Notes under the pieces: generated by a model | What the model saw: only the letters and a program-made list of their open reading frames with translations | Databases searched by the model: none | Told to the model about the DNA's origin: nothing | Part shown: positions 8,389 to 16,010 of the stretch, piece after piece | Numbering within the stretch: the stretch's first letter is position 1 | How the letters are laid out: each line of letters starts with the position of its first letter | From: Lachnospiraceae bacterium UBA7160 | GTDB lineage: Bacteria > Bacillota > Clostridia > Lachnospirales > Lachnospiraceae | Direction of reading: 5' to 3' | NCBI GenBank assembly: GCA_002491565.1 | Contig: DKWE01000107.1 | Coordinates: 410-55,422, forward strand | DNA: 55,013 bases | Translations under genes and position numbers: made by a program

Positions 8389-10050
8389 ATGAGAAAGCGA
8401 ATGGCAGCAGGCAGCCTGGCGCTGGCGGCAGCCCTCCTCGTGGCGGCGAATATGCCGGCGCTGGCAGAAAAAGGCGGGCCGACAGAATTTACCGCCTTTT
8501 TTGCGACACCGGGCTCAGAAATTAATGATGATAATGAGATTCAGAAGATCATCACAGAGAAAACCGGTGTGAAGGTAAAGGAGACCTGGCTGAGCGGGCA
8601 GACGGCGAGTGAAGCGGTTGGGACGATTATCGCCAGCGGAGAGTATCCGGACTTCATCAATGGTGTGGACGCGATGGTTCCTCTGTATGAGGCAGGTGCG
8701 CTGATCGCGTGGGATGATTATATCGACCGATACCCAAATATCAAAGAATATTATACGGACGAGGAGTGGGACAAGTTCCGCCAGGAGGACGGCCATATTT
8801 ACTGGATGAATACCTTCCAGAATATCTATGGCGAGGAGAAGACTACGACGCACAATGATGAGGCGGTCTGGATTCAGACGCGTGTGCTCAAGTGGGCAGG
8901 CTACCCAAAGATCGAGACCTTTGACGAGTTCTTTGATCTGCTTCACGCATACAATGACGCAAATCCTGAACTTGCAGACGGACTGTCCAATATCCCCTAT
9001 ACGATTCTCTGTGAGGATTGGCGGTATTTTTGTCTGGAAAACGTGCCCCAGTTCCTGGACGGATATCCAAATGATGGATCGGTGATCGTGGATCCGGAGA
9101 CGCTGACGGTAAAGGATTACAATACGACTGAGACAGCGAAGCGGTATTTCCGGAAGCTGAATGAGGAATACCACGCCGGGTATGTCGATCCGGAGTCTTT
9201 TACGCAGACGTATGACGAATATATGGCAAAGCTGTCATCAGGCAGAGTGCTCGGCATGATTGACCAGTGGTGGAATTTTGCTTATCTGGTAAATGATGCG
9301 CTGAAGCAGCAGGGGCTGGAGGAGCTGGGCTGCAGCTATGTGCCGCTTGGACTGACGATTGATGCCGGGATGGAGAATCAGTGGCATACGAAAGGAAGCA
9401 CCTTGAATGTATCCAATGGACTTGCAATTACGGTGAGCTGCAAGGATATCGATGCCGCATTTCAGTTTATCGATGATCTGCTTTCCCAGGAAATCCATGA
9501 TCTGCGCTATTGGGGCGTTGAGGGTGTCGATTACAATGTGGATGAGAACGGGTTGTTTTACCGGACGGAAAGCCAGAGACAGAGAATGTCGGAGCTGAAC
9601 TACAAGACATCACACGTCTGTGTCTATTCCTATTTTCCGTCCTGGATGGGGACGAGCCGTGACGGAATTAACGCAATGCAGCCCACCGAGCAGCCCTCGG
9701 AGTTTCTGAACGGACTGAGTGAGGATATAAAAGAATGCTTTGCGGCATATGGCGCTGAGAACTATGTCGATATGATTGGTTCAACGGACCGGGCAGGCTC
9801 ATGGTTCCCGATGTATTCATATTCGAATACGATGACGATAGAGACGCCGGGTGGAATGGCATGGAAAAAGATGTCGGATCTGAAGCATGAATGGCTGCCG
9901 ATGGTTGTGATGGCGGAGGAGTTTGAGGAAGCCTGGGACACCTATATGGAGGAGTATGCGCAGTGCCATCCGGAGGATTTCCTTGCGGAGATGCAGCAGG
10001 AGCTGGACCGCCGGATGGGTCTGACGGGGGATTGTTCATCCGGAGGATGA
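8389..10050 (+). CDS. Extracellular sugar-binding protein (SBP 2, paralogue of SBP 1)
   Basis: Predicted 553-residue solute-binding protein colinear with and highly similar to the protein at 3134 (shared TTTHNDEA, CEDWRYFC, GVEGVDYNVDENGLFYRT-type blocks). The signal peptide covers residues 1-26 (MRKRM, Ala-rich core, ALA before EKGGP); again there is no lipobox cysteine. Two near-identical binding proteins flanking one permease pair suggests a duplication that lets one channel accept related ligands, or lets the second copy feed information to the adjacent sensor kinase. Both ideas are inference. A purine-rich GGAAAGAGGA precedes the ATG. Confidence 0.88.
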   Translation: MRKRMAAGSLALAAALLVAANMPALAEKGGPTEFTAFFATPGSEINDDNEIQKIITEKTGVKVKETWLSGQTASEAVGTIIASGEYPDFINGVDAMVPLYEAGALIAWDDYIDRYPNIKEYYTDEEWDKFRQEDGHIYWMNTFQNIYGEEKTTTHNDEAVWIQTRVLKWAGYPKIETFDEFFDLLHAYNDANPELADGLSNIPYTILCEDWRYFCLENVPQFLDGYPNDGSVIVDPETLTVKDYNTTETAKRYFRKLNEEYHAGYVDPESFTQTYDEYMAKLSSGRVLGMIDQWWNFAYLVNDALKQQGLEELGCSYVPLGLTIDAGMENQWHTKGSTLNVSNGLAITVSCKDIDAAFQFIDDLLSQEIHDLRYWGVEGVDYNVDENGLFYRTESQRQRMSELNYKTSHVCVYSYFPSWMGTSRDGINAMQPTEQPSEFLNGLSEDIKECFAAYGAENYVDMIGSTDRAGSWFPMYSYSNTMTIETPGGMAWKKMSDLKHEWLPMVVMAEEFEEAWDTYMEEYAQCHPEDFLAEMQQELDRRMGLTGDCSSGG

Positions 10051-10230
10051 ACTTTTCGCGCTGGCTGGAGGCGAAGGACAGTGCCCGTGCAGCCAATCGT
10101 CAGGCTGCAAAAATAGACCAGGGACATCGTTTCTAATATGATTTTTGTCAGGCAAATAATCTGGAAGGGAATTGGGTGTATCTGGCAGTCGGATATCGTC
10201 GTGAATATCTGCCGGTACGCCGGAGGTCAT

Positions 10231-10385
10231 TGTGAATAACCAGTGGTATGCCAGAGAATATTGTGAATAACCAGTGGTATGCCAGAGAACATTGTGAATA
10301 ACCAGTAGTATGCCAGAGAACATTGTGAATAATCGGCAGTATGCCAGGGACCATTGTGGATAAACGGCGGTACGTCAGATATGAT
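10231..10385. repeat. Tandem array, 31-bp unit, about 5 copies, upstream of sensor kinase
   Basis: TGTGAATAACCAGTGGTATG recurs at 10231 and 10262, and as decaying versions at 10293, 10324 and 10355: a strict 31-bp period, with the copies becoming more divergent towards the kinase gene. The array occupies most of the 410-bp space between SBP 2 and the kinase start. The reverse strand is free of stop codons in all three frames over the array, but no gene is supported there. Confidence 0.85.
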
Positions 10386-10460
10386 CGTGGATATCCACAG
10401 TACACCAGATGTTATTTGGAATATCTCGCAGACGTCACAGATGGAGAGGAGGAACGGCCT

Positions 10461-12578
10461 GTGCGCAAAAAGCTGGGAAATTTTATGAACAATCTCACAA
10501 TTCAGACCAAGTTGACTCTGCTCTACCTTGTCTGTGTCATTGTTCCGCTGGTGATAACGGATGGAATCGTTCTGGCGCTCCTGATCCGCGCAGAGCGCAC
10601 GGAAGCGCAGCATGATATGCAGAACATCGCAAAAGCAGTCAGCTATGAGCTGTCTTCCGCATTTGAAAGCTCAGACAGCATTACGAGAAGTATCTATATG
10701 AACTATGGTATCGAGGAATTTCTAAGTACCCAATATAATTCGAACCTTGATTTTTATAAGGCGAGCCGAACGATCCTTGATTCCGTGTTTTACGATATGA
10801 CGATCGGCTACAGCAGCGCTCAGCTTTTTCTCTACGCAGATAACGATACCATTGTCAACGGCGGACATTTTCACCAGCTTGCTTCCGTTGCGGATCTGGC
10901 CTGGTATCAGGAGTTTCAGGAGAGCGGAAAGAACGATGATCTTGTAGCTTATTTTGATGATTCTATGCGGATGACCGTTAACAGCCAGCGCCGTGTGGCG
11001 TTTGTCCGGCGGCTGAATTACTTTCAGAATGACGGGATGGAAAAGATTGTAAAGCTTGATCTGGATTATAACAGCATCAACCGCAAGCTGAAAAATATGA
11101 ATTTTGACACGCGCGTTGATGTATGTGCCGGTGATGAGATTTTGTTTTCGAATAGCGATGCGATCAAGTATACGGAGCCATTTGAGCAATTTTCCGGCAA
11201 CAGCCGTGTTGGCTATGAGCTTAGTCTTTCCATTTACGGTGATGAGCTGCGCATTCTGGTGGAGCAGCCGGAAAATATGGTGCTGAACTGGCTCGGGAAC
11301 AATCTTCTGTGGCTGGTGCTGCTGGTAGGAATCAATGTTGTGTTGCCGCTGCTGCTGATGCGGCTGATCAACCGTTCTTTTGTGGAACGGCTGCAGGTGT
11401 TGAACCATGCCTTTGATCAGGTGGAGGTCGACAATCTGGATCCGGTGAGTGACATTCAGGGAACGGATGAGATCGCGAGCCTGATGCAGAATTACAACCG
11501 GATGCTGGCGCGTCTGCAGGGACTGATTCAGACTGTGTATAAGGAACGCCTGGCGAGACAGGAAATCGATCTTGCCAGGCAGAATGCGGAGCTGCAGGCG
11601 CTGCACAGCCAGATTAATCCACATTTCCTGTTCAATGTGCTGGAGAGCATCCGCATGCACAGCTTGCTGAAAGGCGAGGAGGAGACGTCAGAAATGATCG
11701 CACATCTGGCGCTTCTGGAACGGCAGAGTGTGCGCTGGACGAGTGATTATGTGCCGATCGAAGAGGAAATCCGGTTCGTGGAGGCATATCTGGAGCTGCA
11801 GAAGTACCGGTTTGGCAAGAGACTGTCTTATGAAATCCAGGTTGCTTCTGACTGTGAGAAGTATTATCTGCCGCGCCTTACGCTGTCCACTTTCGTGGAA
11901 AATGCCTGCGTACACGGGATGGAGGGCAAGGCGGCAAACTGCTGGGTCTACATCCGGATTTATGAGAAGAGCGGGTGGCTGCATCTGGAGATCGAGGATA
12001 CGGGCAGCGGGATGACGGAAGAGATGCAGAAAGAGCTTTTGCGCCAGGTGGAGGCCTGCGATATTCATACTGTGCGGGAAAGTGAGCATGTAGGGATTCT
12101 GAATGCCTATCTCCGGCTGAAAATGGTGTCTCAGGGCGCAGTGAAATTTGAAATAGAAAGCGAAGAAGGGGCTGGCTGCTGGTTTATGATTCGTGTGCCT
12201 GTAGAGCGGCTTAAGCGCTCCGGCGCGTTGCAAGAGAAAATTCAGACTCAAGAGAGAAGCGGATTTATGGCGGATAGCACAGACACCGCAGGAAACAGAG
12301 ACGATCGTGCAGCGCTTATGCCACCCGCTGCAATGCAGGTCCGTGACCGGATGACAGACTGTGCAGACAACGCGCGAGAAGGCTGCGTTCGGGAAGCGCC
12401 CCAGGAAACCGCTGTGCAGAAGAACGGCAATCGGGAAGCGCCCCAGGAAACCGCTGCACAGAAGAGCGGCAATCGGGAAGCAAATCGTGAAGGAGCGGTG
12501 GCAATGAACGGTGGCCAGGGTACAGATGGAAGTTTGAGTGATGGAGAAAAATCAGAAAATGGGGGGGTTTTATGCTGA
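10461..12578 (+). CDS. Sensor histidine kinase, YesM type, with a repeat-bearing tail
   Basis: Predicted 705-residue membrane sensor. Transmembrane segment 1 is at about residues 15-40, an extracytoplasmic sensor domain follows to about 270, segment 2 is at about 275-300, then a HAMP linker, a His_kinase domain with H388 in INPHFLFN, and an HATPase domain with ENACVHG and DTGSGM. It should phosphorylate the regulator at 12572. A GTG start at 10461 is chosen because AGGAGG lies 8 nt upstream; the upstream ATG at 10341 falls inside the tandem array. After the catalytic core there is an unusual ~100-residue hydrophilic tail containing a 14-residue duplication (NREAPQETA motif). The gene overlaps the regulator start by 7 bp. 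Confidence 0.88.
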   Translation: MRKKLGNFMNNLTIQTKLTLLYLVCVIVPLVITDGIVLALLIRAERTEAQHDMQNIAKAVSYELSSAFESSDSITRSIYMNYGIEEFLSTQYNSNLDFYKASRTILDSVFYDMTIGYSSAQLFLYADNDTIVNGGHFHQLASVADLAWYQEFQESGKNDDLVAYFDDSMRMTVNSQRRVAFVRRLNYFQNDGMEKIVKLDLDYNSINRKLKNMNFDTRVDVCAGDEILFSNSDAIKYTEPFEQFSGNSRVGYELSLSIYGDELRILVEQPENMVLNWLGNNLLWLVLLVGINVVLPLLLMRLINRSFVERLQVLNHAFDQVEVDNLDPVSDIQGTDEIASLMQNYNRMLARLQGLIQTVYKERLARQEIDLARQNAELQALHSQINPHFLFNVLESIRMHSLLKGEEETSEMIAHLALLERQSVRWTSDYVPIEEEIRFVEAYLELQKYRFGKRLSYEIQVASDCEKYYLPRLTLSTFVENACVHGMEGKAANCWVYIRIYEKSGWLHLEIEDTGSGMTEEMQKELLRQVEACDIHTVRESEHVGILNAYLRLKMVSQGAVKFEIESEEGAGCWFMIRVPVERLKRSGALQEKIQTQERSGFMADSTDTAGNRDDRAALMPPAAMQVRDRMTDCADNAREGCVREAPQETAVQKNGNREAPQETAAQKSGNREANREGAVAMNGGQGTDGSLSDGEKSENGGVLC
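12390..12473 (+). repeat. In-frame 42-bp duplication in kinase tail
   Basis: CGGGAAGCGCCCCAGGAAAC occurs at 12390 and 12432, a 42-bp (14-codon) period, with a truncated third copy at 12474. The unit keeps the reading frame and encodes REAPQETAxQKxGN in the C-terminal tail of the kinase. Confidence 0.88.
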
Positions 12579-14161
12579 AGGTAATGCTGGTAGATGATGA
12601 GCCGTTTATCCTCCAGGGGCTGGAGGTGCTGATCGATTGGGAGGCGGAGGGCTTTTCTCTGGTGAAGCTCGCGGAAAATGGACAGGAGGCATTGGATTTT
12701 CTGCGGGAAAACCCTGTCGATCTGATTTTTGCCGATATCAAAATGCCGGTCATGGACGGCCTGACTCTGTTGAAAACAGTTCGCGGGGAGGCCATTTCTG
12801 ATGCGATATTTGTTTTTCTGAGTGGTTACAATGAATTTCTGTATGCGCAGACGGCACTCCGGTACGGATGTATGGATTACATCCTCAAACCGGTACAGAA
12901 AGAGACGATGCTGGAGCTTCTTGCCAAGGTGCGGAAACAGAAAGCGAGCAGCACGAGCGACCGGATCATGCGGCAGGAGCTGCAGGAAAACCGGATCGAG
13001 CGCTTGCTTGTGTCTGTGCTGCAGGGCAAGGACGAGCAGAAGGATCTGAAGGAAATTGCTGCATGGCTGCAGGTGACGGGACCAGTCCGCTATGTACACA
13101 TCGGCATTGACATTGTGCGGGCGGAGGATGAGCTGGCGGATGAAGAGCTGCGGGAGCGCAGGCAGAATGTGCTGGAGAGCTGTCGGAAATTTCTTGGTGA
13201 GTATGGAAAACGCTGTTTCCGTGACATGATTGGCTATGAGCGTGATTATGAGGTCGCCTTGATCTATGACGGTAGTCTTGCGGTGGCCGCGGGGCAGCTG
13301 GAACAGGTGTTTTTTCAGCAGCTGCACCGGGAGATTCAGAAAAAGCTTGACCTGCCGGTCTATCTGCTGGTAGGCAAGCAGGTGGAGGATCTGTCACGTC
13401 TTGGGCATTCGTATTCCACGGCGTGCATGCTTCGCTCTTTCATCGGATTTCGCGAGGAAAAGGGGATTTATTTTTACGAGGAAGAGATCCAGGCGGAGCG
13501 CAGTGTGACGGTGCTGTGCAAGAAAAACCTGGATCAGCTGGTGGAGGCGGTCAAGAACAACCAGAGGGTAGAAATAAACCGGAGTCTGGATGCACTGTAT
13601 GACGAGCTGGAGCTGTCTGGGATGGAGACGCACGTTGTAAATATGAATATCAACTATCTGTTGTTCCAGCTGATCAATCTGGCGGTGGATCTGGATGAGA
13701 CGGTCAACCAGGAAGAAATTATGCAGCGTATCAGTGAGAGTGTCTTCGAAAATCAGGCAGATCGGGGCAGCCGGCGCGCTGTCCGGCGCTTCGTGTGCGA
13801 GTATGCAGAATATTTAAATCAGCTGCGCAAACATGCGGCTGGCGGTGTCCTGCGCGAGGTGGAACGCGAGATCCGGGAGAATTACGCGGAGAACCTGACC
13901 TTAAAGAGTCTGAGCCAGAAGTACTATATCAATAGTTCGTATCTGGGGCAGATGTTCCGGAAGCAGTATGGGCAGTCCTTCCGCGATTACCTGTCAGCTT
14001 ATCGCATTTCAAAGGCGGAGTATCTGCTGCTGCATACGGATAAAAAGATTGCCGCCATCGCAGAGGAGGTAGGCTATCGCGACCTCGATTACTTTATCAA
14101 TCGGTTTATCGCGCTCAAGGGTGTGACACCGGCCCGCTTCCGCAGGTCGCGGGAGGAGTGA
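12572..14161 (+). CDS. AraC-type response regulator, YesN family
   Basis: Predicted 529-residue cytoplasmic regulator. The N-terminal receiver domain (1-120) has the acidic pair D8-D9, phospho-acceptor D55 in IFADIKMP and K106 in YILKPV. A long middle region (~130-420) is typical of YesN-type proteins, and the C-terminal AraC helix-turn-helix pair (~425-525) includes YINSSYLGQMFRKQYGQSF and ends in VTPARFRR. It overlaps the kinase gene by 7 bp, which argues for translational coupling. The 22-bp-spaced direct repeats before SBP 1 (2971-3011) fit the binding mode of such regulators, so it most likely activates this transport operon. Confidence 0.92.
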   Translation: MLKVMLVDDEPFILQGLEVLIDWEAEGFSLVKLAENGQEALDFLRENPVDLIFADIKMPVMDGLTLLKTVRGEAISDAIFVFLSGYNEFLYAQTALRYGCMDYILKPVQKETMLELLAKVRKQKASSTSDRIMRQELQENRIERLLVSVLQGKDEQKDLKEIAAWLQVTGPVRYVHIGIDIVRAEDELADEELRERRQNVLESCRKFLGEYGKRCFRDMIGYERDYEVALIYDGSLAVAAGQLEQVFFQQLHREIQKKLDLPVYLLVGKQVEDLSRLGHSYSTACMLRSFIGFREEKGIYFYEEEIQAERSVTVLCKKNLDQLVEAVKNNQRVEINRSLDALYDELELSGMETHVVNMNINYLLFQLINLAVDLDETVNQEEIMQRISESVFENQADRGSRRAVRRFVCEYAEYLNQLRKHAAGGVLREVEREIRENYAENLTLKSLSQKYYINSSYLGQMFRKQYGQSFRDYLSAYRISKAEYLLLHTDKKIAAIAEEVGYRDLDYFINRFIALKGVTPARFRRSREE

Positions 14162-14226
14162 AGATGGCAAAATTTTGGATTCGGTTTATCCGGATCAGGT
14201 TAATCACCAGATTGCCTGTATGCTTG

Positions 14227-14274
14227 CCGGCCACAGGAGATATCGCTATATTATGAATGTCTGTGGCTGGTTTT
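14227..14274 (+). terminator. Terminator after the response regulator gene
   Basis: CCGGCCACAG (14227-14236) pairs with CTGTGGCTGG (14261-14270), one G-T pair, 24-nt loop, followed directly by TTTTGTGT. It closes the transporter/two-component region. Confidence 0.6.
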
Positions 14275-14401
14275 GTGTATGGCAAGGATTGAAGCTTTTG
14301 GATAAATATTCAGAATAATTATGAAAAATTTGAATATTCACAACAAACAAGAAAAGAAAACTTGAGATAAAAATTTATTTAAATAAATTTCAAAAATAGT
14401 A

Positions 14402-14430
14402 TTGACAAAAGAAAAAATGTCTGGTATGAT
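14402..14430 (+). promoter_or_regulatory. Orphan consensus promoter
   Basis: TTGACA (14402-14407), 17-bp spacer, TATGAT (14425-14430). An inverted repeat, CAACAA/TTGTTG, follows directly downstream (~14440-14456) and could be an operator or leader hairpin. No intact gene follows for 1 kb, so the promoter is probably left over from a lost gene or mobile element, or drives an unrecognised RNA. Confidence 0.6.
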
Positions 14431-14609
14431 ACAACCATCAACAAACCAATTGTTGTTCCTATAGATTCAGTGCTATAGACAATGACATGGAAAAGGAGAG
14501 GAGGTCGATTCCAGTGGACACAGCCTCACAGTATTATCATACAGCATGTGGCAGAGTAAATGTTTCCTGTAGAGAAGACCTCTATCAGAGCTGATTCAAG
14601 TGATCGTAG

Positions 14610-14735
14610 ACAAACGGTAATTGGAGAGAGAATGAATCGCTGATAGAGCACATTTACTTCGATAAGAGTACCATTTACAGAGAGTTGCATCGTTGCAAGG
14701 CGAGAGCTGAATTGGTCAGATGCAAGAACGAGTGA
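14610..14735 (+). pseudogene. Possible transposase remnant (IS30-like), degraded
   Basis: A short open stretch reads IEHIYFDKSTIYRELHRC, which resembles the helix-turn-helix of IS30-type transposases (STIxREL). It is bounded by stops and has no intact catalytic domain. The rest of the 1-kb interval 14162-15126 is unusually purine-rich on the + strand, with short broken frames; nothing else was recognised. The family assignment is weak. Confidence 0.25.
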
Positions 14736-15126
14736 GTAAATGGAACAGAAAAGACTGGCGGAAAAAGACAGCAGGAAGGCGTTCAGGACGAATCACACGG
14801 AACAGGATTTCCGATAAGGTATACGTGAGAATTAAGAAATAAGAAGAGAAGAACGTCAGGAAAGAAAATCCAGAGAAAAAAGAATGGATCAAAAAGAAAA
14901 GCTGCAGAAAAGCAGAGCTGTCCGGGAAAATCAGAGAAAAAAGATGAATTCCCCAGATGATAAAAAAGAGCCAGCGATACGCCACATGGTTTATAACGGA
15001 AAAATCAGTGTAAAGAAACTATTTTATCTCTTATAAACGAACAAGCAGGAAAGGCACTCTCCAATCTACAGAATAGATAGATAAGACAAACTATCAATCG
15101 ACTTTCATAAAACTTCATAATAAAAG

Positions 15127-15158
15127 GTTCAGGGGATGCCAGATGGCATCCCCTGAAC
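15127..15158 (-). terminator. Strong terminator for the gene at 15178-15708
   Basis: A perfect 14-bp stem, GTTCAGGGGATGCC / GGCATCCCCTGAAC, with an AGAT loop. On the minus strand it is followed by CTTTTATT, placing it about 20 bp after the stop of the small membrane protein gene. Confidence 0.85.
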
Positions 15159-15177
15159 TATGCTGTGACACGGACTA

Positions 15178-15708
15178 TTATTTTCCGTGCTTCTTTGATT
15201 TTGACTTCTGGCTGTTGATCGCGTTAAGCTGCTTTTCCTGTTCGGTCAGCTTCTTCTGTGTCCGTGAAAGCTTAGCGCCGAGCTTCTGCCGGAGCGTTTT
15301 CTTTTTCGGCGGGGCTTCAAGCGGACCACGCACGCCTCTCACTTCCATAATATAGATGCCGCTCACGACTGCCTTGACTTCTTTTTTGACCGGAATGATG
15401 TCGAAGACGGATGCATCAGCGACGAGTGTCATGATCCTTGGCCCGACTTTTGCTTTTACGATCGGGAGCTTGGACCGGCGCATCATCTTCGGCGTCTGGT
15501 CGATGACCATCTGCGGCAGTCCGGATTCTTTGATTGGCAATCGTTTCTTGTCGATGACCAGCATAGAGACAGTCTGCTTGGCAGCTTCCATCTGTTCCTG
15601 CTGTGCGAGCTGTTTTTTCTGCATCTTCCGCCCGACAAAGTAAAGGGCGATGAGCGCAATGACCAGGATGATCAGGATGACCACCAGGACTTTAAAAAAT
15701 GTTGACAT
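15178..15708 (-). CDS. Small single-pass membrane protein, unknown function
   Basis: Predicted 176-residue protein. Residues 4-26 form one strongly hydrophobic helix (FFKVLVVILIILVIALIALY), followed by a basic/Gln-rich coiled-coil-like stretch (28-45), a compact beta-rich middle (IDKKRLPIKESGLPQMV... to about 120) and a lysine-rich C-terminus (from about 135). The layout suggests a membrane anchor with a cytoplasmic domain. I recognise no family with certainty. It is a single gene with its own terminator; upstream (minus strand) GGAGGGGTCC precedes the ATG at 15708. Confidence 0.75.
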   Translation of the reverse strand: MSTFFKVLVVILIILVIALIALYFVGRKMQKKQLAQQEQMEAAKQTVSMLVIDKKRLPIKESGLPQMVIDQTPKMMRRSKLPIVKAKVGPRIMTLVADASVFDIIPVKKEVKAVVSGIYIMEVRGVRGPLEAPPKKKTLRQKLGAKLSRTQKKLTEQEKQLNAINSQKSKSKKHGK

Positions 15709-15847
15709 AGGACCCCTCCCACAAACATAATTTCCCTCATTTTAACATTGATTGTCAGATTCTGCAAGCTCTGATTTATTGTATAAGTCCAGTTTCAAAG
15801 CATAATGGACATACTTTTCCGGATAGTGGTTGACCGAACGGTAGCGG

Positions 15848-15876
15848 TTGCCGGATAAAAATGCCTGTGTTATAAT
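15848..15876 (+). promoter_or_regulatory. Promoter for the GH3 gene at 16011
   Basis: TTGCCG (15848-15853), 17-bp spacer, TATAAT (15871-15876) with an upstream TGT (extended -10). It lies about 135 bp before the chosen GH3 start. Confidence 0.6.
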
Positions 15877-16010
15877 CAAAAACATGGGAAATATGTAGTG
15901 CAGATAGTTTGCGGTGGAGCATGTGTGAAAAAGATGTAGCTGTTCTGCGGCTTGTATGTATGGAGGGTGTGAACAGTGACGGGAAAAAGCAGGAAAGGAC
16001 GGTATATGGG

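Noticed and set aside
10341..10460. Upstream ATG as start of the sensor kinase
   Set aside because: It lies inside the 31-bp array; the GTG at 10461 has AGGAGG at the right distance directly before the membrane segment.
10036..10613. Minus-strand frames reading through the 31-bp array
   Set aside because: Repeat-derived, with no start signal and no similarity; they merely reflect a stop-free reverse unit.
14716..14985. Minus-strand 89-codon phenylalanine-rich frame
   Set aside because: The composition comes from the purine-rich forward strand; no start signal or membrane-protein logic supports it.
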